Source: Nostoc sp. 'Lobaria pulmonaria (5183) cyanobiont' (GTDB taxonomy: Bacteria > Cyanobacteriota > Cyanobacteriia > Cyanobacteriales > Nostocaceae). Taken from it: 64,000 nt of DNA. Positions 52,467-61,419 of the stretch are shown here, in pieces. The stretch covers positions 186,001 through 250,000 of the forward strand of contig NZ_CP026692.1 in assembly GCF_002949795.1 (NCBI RefSeq), in the 5' to 3' direction. A program made the translations under genes and the position numbers. The notes below the pieces were generated by a model. The model was not told where the DNA came from. It worked only from the letters and a program-made list of their open reading frames with translations, and ran no database searches. Positions within the stretch are counted from its first letter, which is position 1; each line of letters begins with the position of its first letter.

Positions 52467-52579
52467 CAATACAGTTTAGTTAAACATTTCTTCCTTCTCT
52501 TTGCGTCCTTTGCGTCCTTTGCGGTTCGTTAAAAAAATTGACTTTGACAAAGAGTTTTAGCCTTAACTGAACCGTATTG
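52467..52579. mobile_element. 113-bp MITE-like element
   Basis: Terminal inverted repeats CAATACAGTTTAGTTAA (52467-52483) and TTAACTGAACCGTATTG (52563-52579) match at 15 of 17 positions. They are near relatives of the ends of the IS4-type element at 25773. No coding sequence inside; the interior has the common repeat tttgcgtcctttgcg. Confidence 0.65.
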
Positions 52580-52745
52580 GGGTTTAATAACCTGTGAAGG
52601 CAGGTAAAGTCTCCTATAGCCACGATTTCCAATCGCCACCTGTCTACTTATATCGCTTGAACAGCTTTCGCTCTAGGTAAAGTCTCGTGTAGCCGCGATT
52701 TATCGCCACAGCTAGCTTAGGGATGATAGACACCATCCCCATTTT
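52580..52745. repeat. Short direct repeat between MITE and pepP gene
   Basis: GTAAAGTCTC followed by (C/G)TATAGCC or TGTAGCC, then CGATTT...CGCCAC occurs twice, near 52604-52640 and 52677-52710. Nothing else is seen here. Confidence 0.6.
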
Positions 52746-54056
52746 TTATTTTTCTATTTCATCTACAGCTTTGGGAACCCCCGCAGTTAACACCTCATGT
52801 CCTCCAGGTGTAACTAATACATCATCCTCAATCCGAATGCCAATGCCAACCCATCGCGGATCGGTCTGTGGCTGGTCTTCTGCTAGTTTGGTATCCGGCA
52901 CAATATATAGTCCCGGTTCCACTGTCAAAATTTGACCTGGTTGTAAAATTTGAGGTTTGTCTTCACCATGCTGATAAACACCGACATCATGGACATCTAA
53001 ACCTAACCAATGACTGGTGCGGTGCATATAATATGGTTTATATTTTTCTTCTTCAATTAACTTATCAATTTCACCCTTGAGAATACCAAGTTCGACTAAA
53101 CCTTCTGTAAGAACGCGCACTGCTGTATCATGAACTAATTTGAAGGGATTACCTGGTTGGATTTGAGCGATCGCTTGTTTTTGCGCCTCCAAAACAATCT
53201 CATACAGCATCTTTTGTTCTGGCGTAAACTTACCCCCTACAGGAAATGTCCGCGTAATATCGGAGTTGTAATAACCGTAAGCACAACCGGCATCAATTAG
53301 TAGTAATTCTCCATCCTGCATTTGACGATTATTTTCAATGTAGTGGAGTACGCAAGCATTTACACCAGAAGCCACAATCGAAGGATAAGCAGGCCCTAAG
53401 CCACCCCGCACTCGAAAGATGCGTTCCATCTCCGCCTGGATTTCGTACTCATAACGTCCCGGTGCGGCGATTTCTTGGGCGTAATTGTGTGCTTCAGTTG
53501 CGATCGCAGCTGCTTGACGCATCAATTCCAACTCAGCTTCGCTTTTGATCAATCTCATGCTGTTGAGGACAGGGCCAGTATCTTCAATAGCGATCGGCCC
53601 AGTACCGCGCTTCGGATAAGTCCGCAGTAAACTTTGGTAATGTCTCAGGATTTGATCGTTAAAAGTGCGATCGCGTCCTAAGTGATAGTAAATCCGGCTA
53701 GCTTTTTCTAAATACTGTGGCAACTTTTCATCTAACTCGCTAATGGGGTACGCTTCATCAGCACCATAAATTTCTTTTGCTGCATCTACCCCACAAAGAT
53801 AACCAGTCCATACTTCCTTTTCGCGATCCTTTGGTTGGACAAACAGCACAAACCGATGTTCTGAATGATGCGGCGCTAACACTGCTACTGCTTGTGGTTC
53901 ATTCAAACCAGTTAAGTAAAAAAAATCACTGTCTTGACGATAAACATACTCAACATCATTGTGCATTACTGCCATTGGCGCACTGCGAAAAATGGCTGTC
54001 CCATCACCAATTTTTGCCATTAACTGCTCGCGACGCTGCCGATATTCTGCTTGCAT
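52746..54056 (-). CDS. Xaa-Pro aminopeptidase (aminopeptidase P)
   Basis: 436 residues from ATG 54056 (MQAEYRQRREQLMAKI); a further 20 residues to 54116 look like leader read-through. N-terminal AMP_N domain (RQDSDFFYLTGLNEPQ), then the pita-bread metallopeptidase with LLIDAGCAYGYYNSDITRTF (two Asp), the His in MHRTSHWLGLDVHD, and Glu in TVEPGLYI and IGIRIEDD. Removes N-terminal residues before proline, cytoplasmic. Complete. Confidence 0.95.
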   Translation of the reverse strand: MQAEYRQRREQLMAKIGDGTAIFRSAPMAVMHNDVEYVYRQDSDFFYLTGLNEPQAVAVLAPHHSEHRFVLFVQPKDREKEVWTGYLCGVDAAKEIYGADEAYPISELDEKLPQYLEKASRIYYHLGRDRTFNDQILRHYQSLLRTYPKRGTGPIAIEDTGPVLNSMRLIKSEAELELMRQAAAIATEAHNYAQEIAAPGRYEYEIQAEMERIFRVRGGLGPAYPSIVASGVNACVLHYIENNRQMQDGELLLIDAGCAYGYYNSDITRTFPVGGKFTPEQKMLYEIVLEAQKQAIAQIQPGNPFKLVHDTAVRVLTEGLVELGILKGEIDKLIEEEKYKPYYMHRTSHWLGLDVHDVGVYQHGEDKPQILQPGQILTVEPGLYIVPDTKLAEDQPQTDPRWVGIGIRIEDDVLVTPGGHEVLTAGVPKAVDEIEK

Positions 54057-54355
54057 AGTTGATGTACTTTTAAAAGTATTGTATTCTTTGACACTTTTGG
54101 CAACTAGCAGATGCACAGATTATGCCTCTTAATAGTTGCTAATCTAAGTTATTCTAACCAATATTTGTTTCCACTCAAGTTATAAATCATTGGAGAATAA
54201 TCAATTATCTCGAAACACTTAGATTTTATAGTTTTTAAACAACTCGGAAATCTTGTTGTTATCAAATAATTTAGAATATTCATGAAATAATTTATAACCG
54301 TTTATTTTATCTAATTTTTGGTATTTAATAAATCTCACAACACACAGTAAAAAAT

Positions 54356-54823
54356 ATGTCTACTCAACCCATAATAAAAAAAGCGATCGCTTATGTAACC
54401 AAGAAAGATGAATTAATGGTGTTTACACATACTGATTTTCCTGAAGCTGGCGTGCAAGTACCTGCTGGTACAGTTGAAGAAAGTGAGGAGCCATCTGAAG
54501 CTGTACTGCGAGAAATTTATGAAGAATCTGGTGTTAAGGGAGTTCGGATGATTGAGTTATTGGGTATTTATCAATACAATATGACTCCCTATCGGAATGA
54601 AATTCAAGAACGTTATGTTTATCATCTCGAATTAACTCAGCCTACATTATCTACTTGGCGGCATTGGGAAATACATCCAAATACCAGCAAAAACCCTATA
54701 TCTTTTGATTTTTATTGGGTTAGATTGGATGGCTCAGATTTAGGTCTAGCTGGTGGTCAAGGTTATTTTTTATCTAAGCTTGTTCACAAAATAAAAAATA
54801 TTCAGGATTCAGCTAATACTTAA
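54356..54823 (+). CDS. Nudix hydrolase
   Basis: 155 residues. Nudix box: GTVEESEEPSEAVLREIYEE then SGV, the G-x5-E-x7-R-E-x-x-E-E-x-G pattern. The preceding PAGT and following IGLLGIYQYN-like strand are normal for the fold. Substrate class cannot be read from the motif. ATG 54356, isolated by long flanking gaps. Confidence 0.9.
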   Translation: MSTQPIIKKAIAYVTKKDELMVFTHTDFPEAGVQVPAGTVEESEEPSEAVLREIYEESGVKGVRMIELLGIYQYNMTPYRNEIQERYVYHLELTQPTLSTWRHWEIHPNTSKNPISFDFYWVRLDGSDLGLAGGQGYFLSKLVHKIKNIQDSANT

Positions 54824-55425
54824 GAAAGCGCCAAGAAAATAAAAGTAAGATTATACAAATTATTAGGAATAATGTAGCGATCGCTTCTATCTTACAGCAT
54901 ATTTCAAGTAAATGAAGTACACGGGTAAGGGCACAACATGTTCCCTGCGATTATCTGTACCTCACTAAATTGCAATCTGCTGTAAGTAAGTCTGTATAGT
55001 TAAATATAAAATAAAATTCTAGTTCGTAGTTAGAAATTTATCGCTCAAAACACGGATTATCAGAACTATCTAAGTTTATAAAAAGGTTAGTGTGGATATT
55101 TTTATCTGACTGATTAACAGTTCAACATCCAAAGAAATTTTTGATACAAATTTTAAATATCAAAGAAAATAGATAAAATCATCATTTTTTCTAGATAAAG
55201 GATTGTATATAAATTACAAAAGATATTTTTTAATTGCTTATCTAGAACTTGAAATTTTTACAGAAATAGTTTAAACCAAACAGATATTTATATTCAAGGA
55301 GTGAAATTAATAAAGAAAAAATAGTTATGAAGAAAAATTGAAACTCTGGTAAATGTTATTTCGTTACAGAAAGAGATTGGCAAAAAAAGTTAAAAGAATA
55401 TAACAACCAATCATAAAAATAAACC
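54824..55425. other. 600-base AT-rich gap
   Basis: One GCGATCGC site at about 54878. Bases 54893-54985 contain a degenerate member of the palindrome family (gggcacaacatgttccc, then tgctgtaag). The rest is very AT-rich with no frame supported. Confidence 0.5.
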
Positions 55426-56667
55426 ATGTCTGGAAATCAAAATTCCTCACCTTTAGCTTTGAATACATCTCGATTATTATCAGATTCTTTTGCAAAATCA
55501 GAAATCTTGACAACTTCTCTTAAGAGTTTAAATTATGATTTTGGGTTTGGAAGTAAGAGTTCTTCACTAGCACTAGAAAGTGAACCGGTGACTGCGCCTG
55601 TTAAAACATCAGCAAATCCCAATCCTAATCCTTACTTAACTAGTGCAGCGATTACTCCTGACTTTAACGGTGATGGCAAAACGGACAAAGTTTGGGCCAA
55701 TTCTTCAACTGGCGAGATTATCATTCGATTGATGGATGGCACAAAAGTTTTGGAACAGGGTTCTCTAGGTCAATTTGACCTATCCGCCTATGATTACAAA
55801 ATTGCTGACTTCAATGCTGATGGCAAAACCGACTTCTTGTTACGCAATAAGACAACCGGTGAGAATGCCATTGTGCTGATGGATGGTACCAAAGTTGCTA
55901 ATTCGGCTGCTCTAACCAGTGTTGACCCAGCTTGGACTCCTCAGATTGGCGATTTCAATGGCGATCGCAAAACAGATATCTTCTGGCATAATAATCAAAC
56001 GGGTGAGAACGCTATTTGGGAGATGGATGGTACAACAGTTCTGAATGCAACTGTTTTAGACACTACAGACGCAGCACTAACTCCTACCATTGTTGATTTC
56101 GACGGGAATGGCAAGAGTGATATTTTCTGGCGCAATCCGACAACTGGCGATAACGGCGCTTGGTTTATGGATGGTACGCAAAAGACTGAACTTTCACTGC
56201 AATCACAAGACGCCGCCTGGACTCCTACCCTTGGTGATTTTAACGGCGATTATAAGACTGATATTCTGTGGAGAAACCCTCAAACAGGTGAAAACAAGGT
56301 TTGGACGATGAATGGGATCTTAGTCACAGAGGGTGCTCTGAAGACACTTGACTCAGCCTGGACTTCTAAAATTGGCGATTTCAACGGCGATGGCAAGACC
56401 GATATTTTCTGGCACAATGGCAGCACAGGTGAGAACACCGCTTGGTTGATGGATGGTACAACAGTTGCTACTGAAGCTTTCTTACCGGCTAATAACGCGG
56501 CCTTGACACCATCGCTTGGCGATTTCAACGGCGATGGTAAGACCGACATCTACTGGCGCGATCAGACAGCCGGTGCAGACACCATTTGGACTATAGATGG
56601 AACGACAGCTGTTGATAACCCCATCAGCGACGCAGATAAGCTAACCGGAGAGTGGTATACGTTCTAA
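55426..56667 (+). CDS. VCBS/FG-GAP repeat protein (beta-propeller)
   Basis: 413 residues. After a ~75-residue Ser/Leu-rich N-terminus without a classic signal peptide come seven repeats of about 47 residues, each with D-F-N-G-D-G-K-T-D, W-(R/H)-N, T-G-E-N and W-x-M-D-G-T. Asp/Asn positions form calcium sites like those of integrin-alpha FG-GAP blades, giving a probable seven-bladed propeller. Related cyanobacterial proteins are thought to be extracellular. It could be secreted by a non-classical (type I) route. Function unknown. Confidence 0.9.
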   Translation: MSGNQNSSPLALNTSRLLSDSFAKSEILTTSLKSLNYDFGFGSKSSSLALESEPVTAPVKTSANPNPNPYLTSAAITPDFNGDGKTDKVWANSSTGEIIIRLMDGTKVLEQGSLGQFDLSAYDYKIADFNADGKTDFLLRNKTTGENAIVLMDGTKVANSAALTSVDPAWTPQIGDFNGDRKTDIFWHNNQTGENAIWEMDGTTVLNATVLDTTDAALTPTIVDFDGNGKSDIFWRNPTTGDNGAWFMDGTQKTELSLQSQDAAWTPTLGDFNGDYKTDILWRNPQTGENKVWTMNGILVTEGALKTLDSAWTSKIGDFNGDGKTDIFWHNGSTGENTAWLMDGTTVATEAFLPANNAALTPSLGDFNGDGKTDIYWRDQTAGADTIWTIDGTTAVDNPISDADKLTGEWYTF

Positions 56668-56773
56668 AGTTCAGAATTCAGAATTCAGAATTCAGAAGGT
56701 GGAGGTAGGAGTCATTATTATATCCCTGCTTCCCCTGCTTTTTTGCCAGTCTCCAATCCCTAGTCCCCTTTAT
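56668..56773. repeat. Short GAATTCA tandem repeat and ccaatccc-type sequence
   Basis: Bases 56671-56696 repeat AGAATTC words (TTCAGAA four times) directly after the stop. A ccaatccctagtcccc element follows at 56753. No gene. Confidence 0.8.
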
Positions 56774-57541
56774 TCAAAACTTGTAACTCAAAACCTGAAT
56801 TTCTCCCTTTTCCGGCAATTTACCAGGATTAATGGAAATAGTATCTCCATTGCTACGCTGCACTGTCATCCCTTGCATCAAGGTCAGAAAATTATCCAGT
56901 GGCGAAAGATCGCACTTAGCAGCATCAGCGGCTTGTGTGCGGTAATGAGTCGGAATCACTAACTTGGGATTTAACACTTGAACAGCCTGCTTTGCTTCCT
57001 CAGCATTGTAGGCTTTTGCACTGCCTCCCACTGGAATCAATGCTACATCGGGACGCCCCATCAAGATTTTTTGTTCAATGGAAATGGGTGCAGCGGCTCC
57101 TCCTAAGTGTAGGATATTAATTCCGGCTTGCTTCCAACTCCAAGCGGTATTTGAGCCAAACTGCTTACCGCCTTTGCGATCGTGGTCTATGGCAATTCCT
57201 TGGAATTTAATACCTTTAAACTCATAAACTCCTGGTTCGTAAATGAGTTTTGCATTTCCCGATAGTACATCCACAGCACCTTCATCTAGCAGTTGGCTGC
57301 TAATCAGTACCAAATCTGCTGCAACTTTTGGGGGACGATACCCAGCTGTACAGCCGATTGAGCGAAATGGATTGACGAGAACTTTCGCACCACCACCAGT
57401 AAAAAGAAAGCAAGTATGACCCAACCACTGAACTGATAAACCGCTAGATTGTGCGTCAGCTTGAGATTCAGAACCCAAGGTAGTAACTAAAGCTGTTACC
57501 AACCCCGCTCCAGCATAGCCCATCAACTGTCGTCGTTTCAT
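56774..57541 (-). CDS. MBL-fold (UlaG-like) protein with altered metal site, exported
   Basis: 255 residues. Signal-like N-terminus MKRRQLMGYAGAGLVTALVT. The fold resembles UlaG/RNase-Z-like hydrolases (VQWLGHTCFLFTGGGAKVLV, PTHYRTQAAD), but the zinc motif H-x-H-x-D-H is replaced by SSQLLDE at 81-87 and the later HLGD by HLGG (145-148). Remaining conserved His are in GHTCF and THY. Probably not a standard dinuclear zinc hydrolase. It ends the prfB-to-trpG cluster, 3 bp from trpG/pabA. Confidence 0.8.
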   Translation of the reverse strand: MKRRQLMGYAGAGLVTALVTTLGSESQADAQSSGLSVQWLGHTCFLFTGGGAKVLVNPFRSIGCTAGYRPPKVAADLVLISSQLLDEGAVDVLSGNAKLIYEPGVYEFKGIKFQGIAIDHDRKGGKQFGSNTAWSWKQAGINILHLGGAAAPISIEQKILMGRPDVALIPVGGSAKAYNAEEAKQAVQVLNPKLVIPTHYRTQAADAAKCDLSPLDNFLTLMQGMTVQRSNGDTISINPGKLPEKGEIQVLSYKF

Positions 57542-57544
57542 TAA

Positions 57545-58144
57545 TTATGCTCTTGACTGTAACTGTTCCAGAAAATTTCGCAATAACTGTTTTCCTGAAG
57601 ATGTCAGGACACTCTCTGGGTGAAACTGGACGCCCTGAATGTGAGGATAGTTCCGGTGTCGCACTCCCATAATGGTGTTATCTTCAACCCAAGCGGTGAT
57701 TTCTAACACATCTGGGCAAGTCTCACGTTCGATTACCAAACTATGATACCTGGTGGCGGTTAAAGGATTTTCTAATCCCCGGAAAACCCCCACTCCAGTG
57801 TGAAACACTTGAGAGGTTTTGCCATGCATCAACTCTGGAGCAGAAATTATTTTACCACCGAACACTTGACCAATGCTTTGATGTCCCAAACAGACACCCA
57901 AAATTGGTAACTCTTGTCCTAGCTGTTCAATCAATTCTAAAGAAATACCGGCATCTTCGGGGCGACCAGGCCCAGGAGAAATAACTACGGCTTCCGGCTT
58001 TAATGCCTGAATCTCATCTATGGATATCTTATCGTTACGAAAAACTTTAATATCATTCGCCACTGGGAACTCTGAAGCCAATTCTCCCAGATACTGCACT
58101 AAATTATATGTAAAACTATCGTAATTGTCGATAACTATAATCAA
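57545..58144 (-). CDS. Anthranilate/aminodeoxychorismate synthase glutamine amidotransferase
   Basis: 199 residues. Class I GATase triad: Cys85 in [12 protein letters not shown], and His/Glu in [33 protein letters not shown] is the universal TrpG/PabA start. It supplies ammonia to anthranilate synthase (tryptophan) or aminodeoxychorismate synthase (folate); the two roles cannot be separated from sequence alone and many cyanobacteria share one subunit. Confidence 0.93.
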   Translation of the reverse strand: MIIVIDNYDSFTYNLVQYLGELASEFPVANDIKVFRNDKISIDEIQALKPEAVVISPGPGRPEDAGISLELIEQLGQELPILGVCLGHQSIGQVFGGKIISAPELMHGKTSQVFHTGVGVFRGLENPLTATRYHSLVIERETCPDVLEITAWVEDNTIMGVRHRNYPHIQGVQFHPESVLTSSGKQLLRNFLEQLQSRA

Positions 58145-58604
58145 AGTTTATAACTCCTAGCTTCTATCACTCATCAGTTGCAACAGCATAGATAAATATC
58201 TCATACTAAGTGAGTGGGCGTGAATAATTAAAGGTTTGTAGTAAGTGACTTTAGCCCTTAAAATAGAGTTAGAGTCACTTACTACGAACCAATTTAATTA
58301 ATTTCACATTGTGTAACATAGTTTAATTTATTCTTGCCTACTTATTTATTTGCTTGCTTGCTAGATGTAAAAATAACGCTAAAGTGGACACGTAAATATG
58401 AAGCGGCTACTCTACGATCAGCCACTTGTTCAATTCTAAATTGCTTATAATGTCTTCTCCAGGGGATCGGACATCTGATCCTCTTATCGGCTCACTTGGC
58501 GATGGCTGCGGTGGTCACTGAGCATTGTCGTACCACTTCACCACTTCGTGAAAGCAAGCTACGCGCAGCGTCTCATAGAGAAGTGCGGGCTACGTCGGAG
58601 CAAA
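58145..58604. other. Intergenic with hairpin and dispersed repeats
   Basis: About 460 bases. Holds the hairpin at 58233-58290 and, at 58520-58600, repeat sequence of the kind gctacgcgcagcgtctc common in Nostoc. No gene. Confidence 0.6.
58233..58290. repeat. Hairpin-forming intergenic repeat
   Basis: Arms GTAGTAAGTGACT (58238-58250) and AGTCACTTACTAC (58273-58285), extended by GGTT/AACC. The GTAGTAAG core also occurs in the hairpin after purB. Confidence 0.8.
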
Positions 58605-59066
58605 TCACCTGTACAAAGTCGATATAATTAACCTTACCAGAGGAGGGAGCAATAGCGTACCTGCTACTAACATCGCTACGAAAGCCGAGATAAGCACTGC
58701 ACCAGCTGCACAATCTTTAGCAATTTTTGCCAAATCATGGTATGTCTGCTTAACAGTTAAGTCCACAACGGACTCAAGCGCTGTATTTAGTAACTCTAAT
58801 GCCAAAACTAAACCACTAGTTACACCAATTACCGCAATTTCCACTGCTTGCAGATGCAAAAAAACGCTTAAAGCTATAGCCATTGCACAAACACTTACGT
58901 GGATACGAAAATTACGTTGAGTTTGAAAACTATAGCTGATTCCAGCCCAGGCATATTTAAAACTAACAAATAAATTAGAGGCTACTTTCCAGGAGAATTC
59001 CCGTTCGTTAGACACTAGTGTTTGTAACGAGGTAGGCGTTGGTGATGGAGAAATTTTTTGGGACAT
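58605..59066 (-). CDS. dgkA: Diacylglycerol kinase (DgkA, prokaryotic type)
   Basis: 153 residues with a soluble N-terminal extension, then the integral kinase core: SFQTQRNFRIHVSVCAM, LALELLNTALESVVDL and IAKDCAAGAVLISAFVA, the conserved E-x(5)-N-T-A-x-E and K-D-x-A-A-x-A-V-x motifs of small DgkA/UdpK membrane kinases. It phosphorylates diacylglycerol or undecaprenol. Adjacent to ybeY, a common cyanobacterial and Gram-positive arrangement. Confidence 0.93.
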   Translation of the reverse strand: MSQKISPSPTPTSLQTLVSNEREFSWKVASNLFVSFKYAWAGISYSFQTQRNFRIHVSVCAMAIALSVFLHLQAVEIAVIGVTSGLVLALELLNTALESVVDLTVKQTYHDLAKIAKDCAAGAVLISAFVAMLVAGTLLLPPLVRLIISTLYR

Positions 59067-59219
59067 AGACTTAAAAACACAAGAACAGAGTTGCTACAGT
59101 GGGAATATTCGCCGATCTTAATGGCAGAATTAACTTTGAGGCAATCTTTAGGCAATTTTCCACAGAAGTATTATAAAAGTATTACCCAAAATTGACATTA
59201 AGAGATACATCAGCCACAG

Positions 59220-59753
59220 CTATTCCATGTCAATAGCAATACCTATTGCATTCAGCAATCCCACTTGCTGTTTTAACATTCGCTCCAAACTTTTTTCATC
59301 AGGATGATCCCAGCCCAACAGATGCAATAAACCGTGAGCAGCTAACCAGGCTAGCTCAGTTGGTAAGCTATGTTCCTGTTGTTGAGCTTGGCGTTGTGCT
59401 GTATCTACAGACACAATAATATCACCTAAGTATAATGGGACAGAGACAAGCATTTCTTTGCTTTGAGGAAAATCCACCTCTAAAGCAGCAAAGGCTAAAA
59501 CGTCTGTCGGCTTATTTTGCTGACGATATTGAGCATTCAATTCTTGAATTTGTAAATCATCTGTCAAACGCAGCCCAATTTCATAACTTGGCGCTGGTGG
59601 AATCTGAGGCTGAAGAATTTCCAACCAGTGATCAAACCAGTTTTCCCAAGTTTCAGAAGTAATTCGGGCATCAGTCTCGTCAATCTTTACAGATGTTGTC
59701 GGGGAGAATTCATAAAAATACTCCTCCACATATAGTTCAACTCTCAGGGGCAC
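59220..59753 (-). CDS. ybeY: Endoribonuclease YbeY (rRNA maturation)
   Basis: 177 residues from GTG 59753. Zinc motif HGLLHLLGWDHP (H-x3-H-x5-H) near the C-terminus, with NKPTDVLAFAALE upstream. YbeY processes 16S rRNA and participates in 70S quality control. The N-terminal ~35 residues are longer than in Escherichia coli but usual in cyanobacteria. Confidence 0.95.
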   Translation of the reverse strand: MPLRVELYVEEYFYEFSPTTSVKIDETDARITSETWENWFDHWLEILQPQIPPAPSYEIGLRLTDDLQIQELNAQYRQQNKPTDVLAFAALEVDFPQSKEMLVSVPLYLGDIIVSVDTAQRQAQQQEHSLPTELAWLAAHGLLHLLGWDHPDEKSLERMLKQQVGLLNAIGIAIDME

Positions 59754-59786
59754 ACAGTCTCCTTGTCTGAGGTTTACGATTTGTCG

Positions 59787-59942
59787 TTAGTGAGTGAGGT
59801 AAGCAAGACCAACAAGCAGAGCTAAAAGCCCTACAGCAGTCAACGCAAAATGCTTTAGGGAAGTTCCACCCTTTCGCACCATGTTTCGCATAGCGAGTTT
59901 GACGTAGCTAGGTTGAGGTTCTGTTGAAGGAGAGTTGCTCAT
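59787..59942 (-). CDS. DUF3285 small membrane protein
   Basis: 51 residues, ATG 59942 to TAA 59787-59789: EPQPSYVKLAMRNMVRKGG then HFALTAVGLLALLVGLAYLT. The PSYVKLAMRNMVRKGG core and single C-terminal helix define DUF3285, a cyanobacterial family almost always next to prfB/ybeY. Function unknown. It lies between prfB and ybeY, same strand. Confidence 0.9.
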   Translation of the reverse strand: MSNSPSTEPQPSYVKLAMRNMVRKGGTSLKHFALTAVGLLALLVGLAYLTH

Positions 59943-60090
59943 AGTTATTTGTCTACAGACTCTTTTATAACTGTAACAGTTGGTCTGGGATAGAATTGCG
60001 ATCGCCTGTATATTGCTAAGTATTTATCTGAAAAAGCGTCGGTGATATGGGGTGCTATGCGATTCGCTCATCTCAAATACAACGTACATG

Positions 60091-60124
60091 AGTAGGGGCG
60101 CACAGCTAGCTGTGCGCCCCTACT
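60091..60124. repeat. Perfect 34-bp palindrome
   Basis: AGTAGGGGCGCACAGCT / AGCTGTGCGCCCCTACT. Intergenic, downstream of prfB on the minus strand. The best-preserved member of the GTAGGGG palindrome family in this window; it would form a 17-bp hairpin in RNA and could end transcription. Confidence 0.85.
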
Positions 60125-60193
60125 ATAAGATGTTTTTTGACTGGAAGTCCCTGATAGGGAAAAAACTACTTAGTAGCTATTGCTAGCTCGCAA

Positions 60194-61316
60194 TTATGCC
60201 GGAGTGTTTTCTACTAGTTTATTTTCTTGGCGCAGATAAGCTTGGATGAATGTATCAAGTTCGCCATTCATTACATCGCCAATCGCTGTTGTTTCTGTGT
60301 TTGTACGCAAGTCTTTCACCATTTGGTAAGGGTGAAACACATAGTTACGGATTTGGTTGCCCCAGGAGGCTTCCACCATATCGCCACGAATTTCGGCAAT
60401 TTCTTGGGCACGTTGCTCCTTGGCTATGACTAACAGCTTTGCTTTGAGACGATTTAGGGCTTTCTCTTTATTTTGCAGCTGCGATCGCTCCTCTGTACAG
60501 CGCACGGCAAGACCCGTGGGAATGTGAACAATCCGCACCGCAGTTTCTACTTTGTTGACGTTTTGCCCACCTTTGCCACCAGACCGAGTTGTGGTGATGT
60601 CCAAATCTTTGTCTGGAATATCCAATTGCACAGAGTTATCAATCTGCGGCATCACTTCCACCCCTGCAAAACTTGTTTGTCGCTTACCGTTGGCATTAAA
60701 AGGTGAAATCCGCACTAAGCGATGTGTACCCATTTCCGATCGCAAGTAACCATAAGCATAGCGACCAGTAATTTCTAGGGTTGCCGATTTAATTCCGGCT
60801 TCATCACCCTCCGACTCTTCAGCTAAAGTTACCTTATAGCCATGAGCTTCGCCCCAACGAGTGTACATCCGCATCAGCATAAATGCCCAGTCTTGAGCAT
60901 CTGTGCCACCAGCACCAGCACTAATCGTCAGTACAGCACCTTCTGCATCATAGGGGCCGGAAAGTAACTGTTGTAATTCCCACTGATCCAGGTCACGATT
61001 GAGTTTACTGATGGTAGATTCTGCTTCTTGGAGTAGTGCCTCATCGGTTTCTAACTCTAACAACTCAACAACTGCCTTAGTATCTTCTAGATTGGTGTGC
61101 CAGCGATCATATTGCTGGAGGTGGGCTTTCAGGTCATTGAGTTCTTGCAGAGTTTGTTGGGCTTGGGTTTGGTTATCCCAAAATTCTGGCTGTGCTGATA
61201 TTTTTTCGAGGTCTTGAATTTTGGCTGTCAGTGCAGGTACGTCAAAGATACTCCTGGGTTTTACCCAGGCGGCCAGACAACGTTTCGATTTCGCGTTTGA
61301 GTTCTAAAACTTCCAT
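60194..61316 (-). CDS. prfB: Peptide chain release factor 2, with programmed +1 frameshift
   Basis: Starts at ATG 61316 ([20 protein letters not shown]) and reads 24 codons to an in-frame TGA at 61244-61242. The slip sequence CTTTGAC spans 61247-61241, preceded by the Shine-Dalgarno-like AGGAG at 61255-61251; a +1 shift continues as [13 protein letters not shown] to the main frame. The product, about 373 residues, has the GGQ loop ([15 protein letters not shown]) and the UGA/UAA-recognising SPF (RISPFNANG). RF2 levels control their own frameshift. Confidence 0.97.
61241..61255 (-). promoter_or_regulatory. Programmed +1 frameshift site of prfB
   Basis: Minus strand AGGAG-TAT-CTTTGAC. The internal Shine-Dalgarno, the CTT slip codon, the TGA stop and the following C are all of the canonical RF2 type. 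Confidence 0.95.
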
Positions 61317-61419
61317 AGTGCTTGCTGAATGATAGATAGAGCGCTTTGGATTGCAAAATTGCTCTTTATTCTACTTATGTTTCTTGATTTTAGCTGTAGT
61401 TGGGCAAATTTTTTATAAG

